Assembly: GCA_964506505.1 (NCBI GenBank)
Contig: CAZDKY010000032.1
Coordinates: 1 to 32,725, forward strand
Source of the DNA: M55B129 sp964506505
GTDB taxonomy: Bacteria > Bacillota > Dethiobacteria > DTU022
Length of the DNA: 32,725 bases
Direction: 5' to 3'
Below the pieces are notes generated by a model, which was not told the DNA's origin, ran no database searches, and worked only from the letters and a program-made list of their open reading frames with translations. Both the position numbers and the translations under genes were made by a program. Below are positions 1 to 6,601 of the stretch, piece by piece (the first letter of the stretch is position 1; every line of letters starts with the position of its first letter).

Positions 1-43
1 GCTTAATATCAATTAAATCCTGTTTTACTTTTAATGAGAAGAT

Positions 44-140
44 AACCCCGCATTATGGCCATAACGGTTATGCCAAGCGGCAGTGCCGGTTGGTATCTAT
101 CGCACCCACAGGCGGGGTTCCCCTTTTTAGGTCTTTTTTA
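44..140. repeat. Structured inverted-repeat element with T-rich tail
   Basis: An 8-bp closing stem, AACCCCGC (44-51) with GCGGGGTT (112-119), encloses a perfect 12-bp palindrome TTATGGCCATAA (53-64) and a second imperfect hairpin (72-82 with 84-94, one mismatch and one wobble). On the plus strand CCCCTTTTT follows at 120-128 and a further T-run at 134-139. It could be a terminator or structured RNA of a plus-strand transcript from outside the window, or a small palindromic repeat. I do not recognise it as a known riboswitch. Confidence 0.5.
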
Positions 141-175
141 CCCTGTGTTCCAAGATTCTTTATGACGGTCTTAAT

Positions 176-643
176 TTATTTCACGATCAGGACGCAGCAA
201 TTTTTCGCTTCCTGGGCGATGGCATTGCTAACACTGCCGAGGAGTAATTTCTTAAAACCGCCCAGGCCCCTGCTGCCGACAACGATAATATCAAAATCAT
301 TTTCCTGGGCTACTTCGATGATCTTATGCGATGGATGTCCGTCTTCCAAGATTGTTTTCGCCTCAATGTTTTTTTCGGTTAGAAAACGTTTGGCTTCCTG
401 TAAGATAATGTCTCCTTTTTTCTTTTCCATTTCGTAGCGTTCTTTAAAATGTTCGATATCAGCTTCGGTGATGGCATATCCTTCTCCACCCCAGGCAATG
501 GCAGAAGATGAGGGATCCATCTTTCCTTCGAATATATGAATTGCCGTGACTTCATTGATATGGGGTCCGGCGGCTATTAAAGCAGCTTTTTCAAGTGCTT
601 TCTGGCTTTGCTCCGAACCGTCTACACATACCAGCATTTTCAT
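176..643 (-). CDS. Universal stress protein, UspA family
   Basis: A 155-residue single-domain Usp protein, the usual size for the family. It starts MKMLVCVDGSEQS, the conserved first beta strand with an Asp in the nucleotide-binding loop. It ends with the ATP-binding type motif GSRGLGGFKKLLLGSVSNAI (G-2x-G-9x-G-S/T, around residues 123-142) and a final CCVLIVK strand. Members of this subclass usually bind ATP and act as small cytoplasmic stress proteins. The exact role here cannot be told from sequence. A G-rich stretch (AGGGGGC) lies upstream of the ATG. It is transcribed alone on the minus strand, with the structured element at 44-140 downstream. Confidence 0.93.
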   Translation of the reverse strand: MKMLVCVDGSEQSQKALEKAALIAAGPHINEVTAIHIFEGKMDPSSSAIAWGGEGYAITEADIEHFKERYEMEKKKGDIILQEAKRFLTEKNIEAKTILEDGHPSHKIIEVAQENDFDIIVVGSRGLGGFKKLLLGSVSNAIAQEAKNCCVLIVK

Positions 644-688
644 ATTTCATGCCCCCTGTTTGAGAAATAAATGATAATGACCGCATAA

Positions 689-913
689 TCAGTGGGTCTG
701 ATCTGTGGTTTTCCTTTTCCGGTCTCTATTTATTTTATCACGCTGGACAGGGTTTTGTAATCTTTTATCTTCAGGTAATTTGCGAACGATGTATGATTTG
801 CTGTTATGATGAAGCATAAAGATACGCCAGGCGCCAGGGTTGCGGAACAGGTTCAATCCTTTCTCCCCCAGTAAAAACGTCAGCTGCCGCCAGTGATAGA
901 AAAAGCCTTCCAC
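689..913 (-). CDS. Doubtful small hypothetical protein (74 aa)
   Basis: An open frame starting at GTG encodes a basic 74-residue protein with an aromatic N-terminal half and a very polar C-terminus (many K, R, D and N). No signal peptide, membrane segment or known motif is visible. The sequence upstream of the GTG is pyrimidine-rich and has no Shine-Dalgarno, which argues against translation. It may be a chance frame or a remnant. The 914-1007 stretch upstream holds nothing else I can support. Confidence 0.2.
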   Translation of the reverse strand: MEGFFYHWRQLTFLLGEKGLNLFRNPGAWRIFMLHHNSKSYIVRKLPEDKRLQNPVQRDKINRDRKRKTTDQTH

Positions 914-1007
914 CCGGGGAGGGAATATGTCCTTGCTCTTGAAAAAAATTAGCTTCCTGAAAACCGGGATTGGCCGTTTGCCTTAGCCTGCGGGGACCGG
1001 ATTTTTC

Positions 1008-2327
1008 TTAATCAACCTTGGTCCAGATAGCCCGGCCCTGGCTGATGAAACCGGCATCTGAACTTTTTATCTCCACTGCCGTTCCGCCGGTCACCATGGC
1101 GTCATTGGCAATTACTGCGTCAACTTCATGGCTGAAGTTTGACAGGCGGGCCCAGTAATCGATTTCGTCGTCAGTCCGGTAAGTACCTGCCTCGATATCG
1201 ACGCCGACAATCCAGCATCCATCTTCGATCGTACTTTTAAGTTCCGGCTGATATGAATCGTCAAGCCTGTACCAGGTTCCGCTTCCTTCGCTTCGAAAGG
1301 CGACATCCGATTCCTTGACTTCCACAACTACCGGCCCGTTCGGAACAGCTCCGTTGGCGATTACATCTTTCCGTTCACCGCTGAGGCCGGAGAGACGTTC
1401 AAAGTAAGTGATCCCTCCTTCAGAGCGGTAGAGCCCCGGTTCGATATCCTCATTTACCACATAAGTTCCTGCTTCGATGGTTGGAGGCCCTTTTTCTTCG
1501 TTGTCCCCTTCAGTTTGTTCCTCAGCTGTAGGCTCTTCTTCTGAGATCAGATCAGGATCCACCGTATTACCTTGTTCCTCAGTCTGATCAGGGTCCGGAT
1601 CGGCGCTCCCATTATCGTTCAGGGAAGAGAGAAAAAACAACAAAGCCGCCAGCACGGCGAGAAGGATTATGATAGCCCAAAGCCACCATTTTTTCCAGAA
1701 TGGTTTGCGCTCATCTTCCTCGAGTGTTTCATCATAATAGTTTTCCAGTTCATCTTCTTCGTAACTTTCCGGTTTTCCATCTTCATATTTTTTTGGTTCC
1801 TTATCCTCGGCCGAATCAGGTGAAAGATAGATCCTGTTTTCTTCAAACACTTCTTCCTTTGCCAGTTGCTCATCCACGTCTGCCGGTTCCAGTTTTTCCG
1901 CCGCCGTTGGAGATTCGGTCGATTCTGTAGTGCTGGATTCTTTTTCAGGTTTAACCGTTTCTTCCAGTGCCGGTTCTGGCGGTAGAGGTACTTTATCTTT
2001 CTCAGTATCTTCAGCTGGTTTTTTTTCTTCAGGCTGTGAAGTTTTGGAGACTAACTGTCCCTCTGACCATCTACCCGTCAGTTTCGTACCATCGGCTTGA
2101 ATTTCAATGCCCAGGCCGTGCCTGCGGCCATTCTTCCATTCACCGATGTATTTTTTCCCTCCCGGCAGGATCAATATTCCCAGGCCATTTGGTTTATCGT
2201 CAGCCCATTCACCTGTAAAGCGGCAGCCATCCGGCCTGGACCAGGTGCCCTGACCGTGCCGCCTGCCGTTCCGCCATTCTCCTTCATAAAAGGCTCCGTC
2301 TTTGAAAGTATGTGTTTTTTTCTCCAT
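1008..2327 (-). CDS. Membrane-anchored MORN-repeat protein with a duplicated external domain
   Basis: A 439-residue protein in clear modules. Residues 12-90 hold MORN-type repeats (YEGEWRNGRRHGQGTW, FTGEWADDKPNGLG, YIGEWKNGRRHGLG). Residues 95-208 are a Glu/Pro-rich, low-complexity linker. Residues 212-236 are one strongly hydrophobic membrane helix preceded by WKKWW. Residues 240-280 are again acidic. Residues 285-355 and 369-438 are two copies of one domain with a G-T/C-Y/W-x-V-x-x-D-I-E-x-G-x-Y start, an (F/W)xRLSxxS centre and a GxxxW(Y/T)xxD end. With no signal peptide, the MORN part is probably cytoplasmic and the duplicated domain outside. MORN repeats often bind lipids or act as scaffolds. 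The start ATG has GGGGAGAAG upstream. Function unknown. Confidence 0.85.
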   Translation of the reverse strand: MEKKTHTFKDGAFYEGEWRNGRRHGQGTWSRPDGCRFTGEWADDKPNGLGILILPGGKKYIGEWKNGRRHGLGIEIQADGTKLTGRWSEGQLVSKTSQPEEKKPAEDTEKDKVPLPPEPALEETVKPEKESSTTESTESPTAAEKLEPADVDEQLAKEEVFEENRIYLSPDSAEDKEPKKYEDGKPESYEEDELENYYDETLEEDERKPFWKKWWLWAIIILLAVLAALLFFLSSLNDNGSADPDPDQTEEQGNTVDPDLISEEEPTAEEQTEGDNEEKGPPTIEAGTYVVNEDIEPGLYRSEGGITYFERLSGLSGERKDVIANGAVPNGPVVVEVKESDVAFRSEGSGTWYRLDDSYQPELKSTIEDGCWIVGVDIEAGTYRTDDEIDYWARLSNFSHEVDAVIANDAMVTGGTAVEIKSSDAGFISQGRAIWTKVD

Positions 2328-2415
2328 CTTTTACTTCTCCCCGCTTCAACCAATTTATCTCAAAAGTAAACCCGTAATATTATACATGATAATTTTGTCT
2401 GTTTTTACAAGGAGA

Positions 2416-2655
2416 TTAAAGTGTTTCGCTCATATCGAGGGCATAACGCATGAGCATGTCTGCATCAAGGACATTGACCAGGTTGTTTCCGTTTAAATAT
2501 GCCTGCCTCTGTATGCTTTACTCCAGTTTGATTAAATCCAGCGTATGCTGAAAAACGAGGGTCACATCGACTACGTCTATCCTGCCGTCCCCGTTAAGAT
2601 CTTTAGGACCGGCAGTGTTTTCAGGCAACCATATTATAACAATATTTTACATCAA
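2416..2655 (-). pseudogene. Decayed dockerin type I module
   Basis: The minus strand reads, in one frame, DLNGDGRIDVVDVTLVFQHT, an in-frame TAA (2518-2520), then LNGNNLVNVLDADMLMRYAL and a final TAA (2416-2418). These are the two 22-residue F-hand calcium-binding repeats of a dockerin. The first has intact ligands (D-x-N-x-D-G-x-x-D-x-x-D). The second has lost its first Asp (Tyr) and has Asn for Asp at the third position. No start codon lies upstream, only AT-rich intergenic DNA, so this is a 3' gene fragment. Dockerins tether enzymes to cohesin scaffolds; no cohesin or cellulase is visible here. Confidence 0.75.
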
Positions 2656-2692
2656 AGTCAAGTTGTGCATACAATATAAATGTATTTTAATG

Positions 2693-2740
2693 GTTAATAA
2701 TCGGATAGAATATGTTATAATGCCCAGTAAGTGATATCAC
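2693..2740 (+). promoter_or_regulatory. Promoter and palindrome before the symporter operon
   Basis: A perfect TATAAT (2716-2721) with an upstream TG one base away (extended -10) lies 41 nt before the first start codon. The -35 region (2693-2698, GTTAAT) is poor. A perfect 10-bp palindrome GTGATATCAC at 2731-2740 sits just past the predicted transcription start, where a repressor could act. Confidence 0.5.
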
Positions 2741-2761
2741 CACAGAAAAGAGGTAATTTTC

Positions 2762-2968
2762 ATGTCCCTTGAACGGCAACGTCTCTTATGGATTATTGTA
2801 TTTCTTGTTGTTGTTCTTTCTGCCTTTATTGTTCCTTTTATTTCCTTTATGAGCAACATGACCAAATTTTACGGTGCCTTTCTGTTTTGGAGCATTTTTG
2901 CCCTGGTTGTTATTGTATTCCTGGGTATGATTACTGCCAGGTGGAAGGATGATCGAGATGGGCGCTAA
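2762..2968 (+). CDS. Small two-helix membrane protein, probable symporter partner
   Basis: A 68-residue protein with two hydrophobic helices (about residues 8-31 and 38-58) and a short charged tail (ARWKDDRDGR). GAGG lies about 9 nt upstream of the ATG. Its 3' end overlaps the start of the following sodium:solute symporter by about 20 bp, so the two are translationally coupled. Several sodium:solute symporter families are encoded with a small two-helix subunit just upstream. Size, topology and overlap fit that role, but the sequence alone does not place it in a named family. Confidence 0.8.
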   Translation: MSLERQRLLWIIVFLVVVLSAFIVPFISFMSNMTKFYGAFLFWSIFALVVIVFLGMITARWKDDRDGR

Positions 2969-4436
2969 TACCGTTTATATTGCTCTCTTTGTTTATTTTA
3001 TTCTAGGCAGTGTTATAGCCCGTCAGGCCAGCCGCAAACTGGGTGGCGGAGTGAACGAATTTTTCCTGGCTGGCCGGTCTCTGGGCGGAATTGTTTCCGC
3101 TCTCACTTACAGCGCTACTACTTACAGCGCGTTTATGCTTGTCGGTCTGGCCGGTTTTACTTATATCGGCGGGGTCGGGGCCCTTGGTTTTGAGCTGATT
3201 TATCTTTCCGGGCTTGTGCTGGTAGCTTTTTTCGGACCGCGCTTCTGGCTGGTGGGACAGCGTTATAACTATCTCACCCCCACCGAAATGCTCGGTGATC
3301 GTTACGGAAGCAAAGCAGTAGCTGCCGTTTCTGCTGTGGCTGCGGTAATTTTCCTCATTCCCTACAGTGCGGTTCAGCTTATCGGAATCGGCGCCTTGCT
3401 GGAGGGTATTTCAGGTGGGGCTATTCCTTACCTGGCGGGAGTGGGCATCGCCGCTTTCATTGCCGTTTACTGGACCTGGACCGGCGGATTAAAGGCGGTG
3501 GCCTGGACCGATTCTTTGCAGGCGGCGGTCATGCTGATTGTGGCCGTGCTTTCGGTTGTTCTCATTGCTTACCGCGGTTTTGGCGGTTTTGGCGGGCTGT
3601 TTGCCGGTCTGGAAGCAGAATACCCGGCCTGGCTGACCGTGCCGGGTCCCGGCTTTTTCAATATCAACACATTTGTCGGATTGACCCTGCCCTGGTTTTT
3701 CTTCTCCCTTTCCAATCCCCAGGTCAGCCAGCGGCTTTTCGTGCCCCGCTCACTGGGTCAGATGCGCATCATGGTGATGGGTTTTCTGGTCTTCGGTTTT
3801 ATCTATACCATGGTTTCCATTCTGTGGGGTTTTTCCGCCCGCCTGCTCATCCCCGAACTGGCCGTTGCTGATAATGCTACCCCGGTCCTGCTGGGTTTAA
3901 ATGTTGTTCCGGCAGGGGTTGCCCTGCTGGTCATGCTTGGAATCTGTGCAGCGGCTGTTTCTACGGTTAATTCAATTATTTTGACCCTCTCCTCCATGAT
4001 CTGCCGCGATGTTTTTAAGAGTTCCCGCAGACCGAACGACGAAAACCGGGAACTGCTTGTAGGAAAAATATTTGTGCCTCTTTTCACGGTTGTTATCGTT
4101 GCTTTTGCTACCATTCGACTGGATCTAATCGCCGCCCTTTCTGTGGCCTCTTCGGCTGGCTTGCTGGTTATGGTACCCGCTTTGATCGGGGCCTTTTTCT
4201 GGAAACGGGGGACTGCCCCGGCTGTACTGGCCAGCGTTGTTGTCGGCGGGCTGGCAGCTACCTTTCTTCAATACAGCGGCTTAAAGCCTCTCGGTTACTG
4301 GCCGGGGGTCTGGAGCGGTCTCATTGCCACTGTTCTCTTTATTGGTGTCAGTTTCTTTACCCGCCCGCCGGAGAAGAAAGCGGCAGAGTTCATCGGCTAT
4401 TTGCAGGAAGAGCTGGGCAGAAAGAAAATTATTTAA
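2949..4436 (+). CDS. Sodium:solute symporter (SSS family)
   Basis: A 495-residue polytopic membrane protein with about 13 hydrophobic helices, the usual size and topology of SSS (LeuT-fold) carriers. Family features include the N-terminal FFLAGRSLGG segment with the following SALTYSATTYSAFMLVGLAG helix, the YWTWTGGLKAVAWTDSLQA region, and FFFSLSNPQVSQRLF, which corresponds to the conserved segment before helix 7. It should import an organic solute with Na+. The substrate (pantothenate, proline, monocarboxylate or other) cannot be assigned. The start may be the ATG at 2949 or the one at 2958. Both overlap the small upstream gene, and a terminator follows at 4493-4530. Confidence 0.9.
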   Translation: MIEMGANTVYIALFVYFILGSVIARQASRKLGGGVNEFFLAGRSLGGIVSALTYSATTYSAFMLVGLAGFTYIGGVGALGFELIYLSGLVLVAFFGPRFWLVGQRYNYLTPTEMLGDRYGSKAVAAVSAVAAVIFLIPYSAVQLIGIGALLEGISGGAIPYLAGVGIAAFIAVYWTWTGGLKAVAWTDSLQAAVMLIVAVLSVVLIAYRGFGGFGGLFAGLEAEYPAWLTVPGPGFFNINTFVGLTLPWFFFSLSNPQVSQRLFVPRSLGQMRIMVMGFLVFGFIYTMVSILWGFSARLLIPELAVADNATPVLLGLNVVPAGVALLVMLGICAAAVSTVNSIILTLSSMICRDVFKSSRRPNDENRELLVGKIFVPLFTVVIVAFATIRLDLIAALSVASSAGLLVMVPALIGAFFWKRGTAPAVLASVVVGGLAATFLQYSGLKPLGYWPGVWSGLIATVLFIGVSFFTRPPEKKAAEFIGYLQEELGRKKII

Positions 4437-4492
4437 AGAGATAGCAGTAGTAATTAGAACATGATACAGGAATAAACAGAACTGTGATATTG

Positions 4493-4530
4493 GGCGGGGA
4501 AGTGCTCGGACAGGGGCTCCCCGCCTTTAA
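4493..4530 (+). terminator. Terminator after the symporter
   Basis: GGCGGGGA (4493-4500) pairs perfectly with TCCCCGCC (4518-4525) across a 17-nt loop and is followed by TTTAAT. The stem is strong but the T-run short, so it may be only a partial terminator between the symporter operon and larE. Confidence 0.55.
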
Positions 4531-4556
4531 TCAATAAACGGGGTGCGGCGATTACG

Positions 4557-5378
4557 ATGGATAATGAAAGGGAACAACTGGTAATTGGAGAAAAGGAAAA
4601 GCGGCTCGATTCAATTTTGGGCAAATTTGACCGGGTGGCAGTGGCCTTTTCCGGTGGAATGGATAGCACCTATCTGCTGTTCAGGGCATTGATTGTCCTC
4701 GGCAGGGGGAATGTACTGGCTGTGACGATCAAGTCGGAGCTAACGGGTCAGGCGGCAGTGGAAGAAGCGGCTGCCCTGGCAGAAAAACTGGGTGTGGAAC
4801 ACCAGGTTTTGGATCTCCATCTTCTGTCTATTACCGCTATCGGGAACAATGAACGAAACCGTTGCTATTACTGTAAAAAAACTATCTATGCGAAAATGCT
4901 CGCTGCAGTGATTGAACGTGGCTGGTCTATTCTACTGGACGGTTCTCATGTCGGCGATCGGTTTGAGGAGCGGCCCGGAATGCGCGCTATTACGGAGCTG
5001 AACATCCGTTGCCCCCTGCAGGAAGCAGCCCTGGACAAAAAGGAGATCAGGGCTCTTTCTTGGAAAGCCGGATTGCCCACCTGGGATAAGCCGGCGGAAG
5101 CCTGTTTTGCTTCGCGGTTTCCATATGGGGAGTTGCTGACCACAGAGAAAATCTGGAAAGTGGCAGAAGCAGAGGCATTTCTGAGGCGCATGGGGATGGA
5201 AAATGAAATGCGGGTTCGCTGTCATGGACAGCTGGCCCGCATTGAAGTAGATATAAAAGATTTTCCTGTTGTCCTTTCCAGGCGAAGAGACATTGTTAGC
5301 TATTTCCGCAATCTCGGTTATCTCTATGTAACCTTAGGCTTGGAGGGGTTTTCCTCGGGAAGCATGGATCGGCAGTAA
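4557..5378 (+). CDS. larE: ATP-dependent sacrificial sulfur transferase LarE
   Basis: A 273-residue adenine-nucleotide alpha-hydrolase (PP-loop) protein. It has the SGGMDS loop at residues 32-37, the RCYYCKK motif (C103, C106) typical of LarE, and KPAEACFASRFPYG with C183 at the place of the sacrificial cysteine in single-Cys LarE enzymes. In that family the enzyme adenylates the nicotinate-derived cofactor carboxylate and donates sulfur from its own cysteine, building the nickel-pincer nucleotide used by lactate racemase and relatives. No larA, larB or larC lies in the window, so the partner steps must be elsewhere. The gene converges with the lipoprotein at 5386, only 7 bp apart. Confidence 0.88.
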   Translation: MDNEREQLVIGEKEKRLDSILGKFDRVAVAFSGGMDSTYLLFRALIVLGRGNVLAVTIKSELTGQAAVEEAAALAEKLGVEHQVLDLHLLSITAIGNNERNRCYYCKKTIYAKMLAAVIERGWSILLDGSHVGDRFEERPGMRAITELNIRCPLQEAALDKKEIRALSWKAGLPTWDKPAEACFASRFPYGELLTTEKIWKVAEAEAFLRRMGMENEMRVRCHGQLARIEVDIKDFPVVLSRRRDIVSYFRNLGYLYVTLGLEGFSSGSMDRQ

Positions 5379-5385
5379 TGATCTA

Positions 5386-5724
5386 TCAGGGCTCTTCCCA
5401 CCATCCTTCGTCTAGATCCTTTTCTACCACTCCGTCTATATTCATTTTTACGTCATGCTTGAAAACAGTACCCGGGCAGGCGTCAGTTTCGGACTGTTCA
5501 CCGGAATCAGTTTTAACTGTTGGGGTTTCTTCAGCGGTTTCTTCGTTCTCCCCGGTTTCGTCTTCTGCCGTTTCATTATCCGGGACTGCGGTTGTTTCAT
5601 TTCCTTCTTCTGCCTGGCCGACGGTATCTTCTTCAGGGGTGGCGGCTTCTTCCCCGCAACCGCAGATTACCGTGCCGAGAAGAATAACCAGTAAACCGAA
5701 CAGGACGAACTTCCTCTTATCCAT
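5386..5724 (-). CDS. Small acidic lipoprotein
   Basis: A 112-residue protein with a lipoprotein signal peptide: MDKRK, a hydrophobic core and lipobox VICG-C near residue 22. The mature part is very rich in Glu and Thr (residues 25-80) and so probably disordered. It ends in a short more ordered tail (CPGTVFKHDVKMNIDGVVEK...WWEEP) with one extra cysteine. GGAGGTGA lies 6 nt upstream of the ATG, a very strong ribosome binding site. It should be lipid-anchored on the outer face of the membrane. No family recognised. Confidence 0.8.
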   Translation of the reverse strand: MDKRKFVLFGLLVILLGTVICGCGEEAATPEEDTVGQAEEGNETTAVPDNETAEDETGENEETAEETPTVKTDSGEQSETDACPGTVFKHDVKMNIDGVVEKDLDEGWWEEP

Positions 5725-5780
5725 CCGCCATCACCTCCAGAACTAATTATTCGGTTAAAATAATAATTCACCCATTTATA

Positions 5781-6287
5781 TCAGTCAAGGTTATACCAAT
5801 CATCATCATCATCATCATCGTTTTCTATGATCGGGACTCCCCAATCGGCAGTATCTTCCTCCGTAGTCACGTAAATGGGAGGATCTCCTTCTGTATCTTC
5901 CGGGGCAGCATCGGCTTCCGCCGGGTCGTCTTCATCAGATTGAGCAATTTCGGTATTTTTTCCGGTAAACCCTTCTGTTTTCAGGCCGCCCTCACGGAAA
6001 AAGTCAATTCCGGCGACATAGAGTGAGATGCTGTCCCAGTTAAGGCTTCCGGGAAGGCGGTCGCTTTTATCAGCCGGAATGACAATTTCTTCGGTTACTT
6101 CATCCTCAACGTTATTATTTTCATCCGTAAAATCGTCTGCGGGTTCTATCTCTGTTATTACGACCTCAAAAGGTTCGTCGGCGCTGTCAGCTTCAGACGT
6201 GAAAGGCATCAGCATACTGCAGCCGCCTAAAAGTGGCAGTAAGAGGACCATTAGCAAGAGCAGCAAAATTCCGGATCTGGTCAGCAT
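5781..6287 (-). CDS. Acidic lipoprotein with an aspartate-rich tail
   Basis: A 168-residue protein with a signal peptide ending in lipobox LLGG-C at about residue 23. The mature part is acidic and low in complexity and ends NDDDDDDDWYNLD. The Asp run is encoded by a short trinucleotide repeat at about 5801-5819, a likely site of length variation. AGGAG lies 8 nt upstream of the ATG. It lies upstream of the other acidic lipoprotein (5386-5724) on the same strand with a 56-bp gap, so the two may be co-transcribed and related in role. Function unknown; surface metal or charge binding is only a guess. Confidence 0.78.
   Translation of the reverse strand: MLTRSGILLLLLMVLLLPLLGGCSMLMPFTSEADSADEPFEVVITEIEPADDFTDENNNVEDEVTEEIVIPADKSDRLPGSLNWDSISLYVAGIDFFREGGLKTEGFTGKNTEIAQSDEDDPAEADAAPEDTEGDPPIYVTTEEDTADWGVPIIENDDDDDDDWYNLD
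5801..5819. repeat. CAT/ATC trinucleotide microsatellite
   Basis: Six tandem CAT units followed by C encode the poly-Asp tail of the lipoprotein at 5781-6287 on the minus strand. Changes in copy number would lengthen or shorten the tail without shifting the frame. Confidence 0.8.
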
Positions 6288-6452
6288 CAGATCAACTCCT
6301 GTCTTCGTTTAAATAAAAGCGGTAGTACTTTTTCATATTATAACATATCTTTGTTTTTCCAGTCTGCAGAAAAATCAACGGTTTGATCAGGAGAGAAAAT
6401 TATCTTTGGCCGGTGAGTCATATACCGGATATAAATTTATGGTGTTATGATC

Positions 6453-6513
6453 TTAAAGATTTAGATTAAGTCTGGTATAATTATGCCAATTATAAATATG
6501 TAATATATTACAT
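6453..6513 (+). promoter_or_regulatory. Promoter with a 16-bp palindromic operator candidate
   Basis: TATAAT (6476-6481) is preceded by TG one base upstream (extended -10), with TTAAAG at 6453-6458 as a weak -35 at 17-bp spacing. Start of transcription would be near 6488. The perfect palindrome ATGTAATATATTACAT (6498-6513) follows, placed so that a bound dimer would block the promoter of the binding-protein/amidohydrolase/hydrolase run. Confidence 0.55.
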
Positions 6514-6601
6514 AAACAGGCAGTCATCTTTGAGCAAATCGGTACAGCCGAAAGTAGCATTAGTTGTTGAAAATAAAAATGGAAGATGGAGGGTACTGCT
6601 C

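Noticed and set aside
1572..2369. Several open frames on the plus strand opposite the MORN gene
   Set aside because: They are antisense shadows of low-complexity Glu-rich codons and have no ribosome sites or recognisable motifs.
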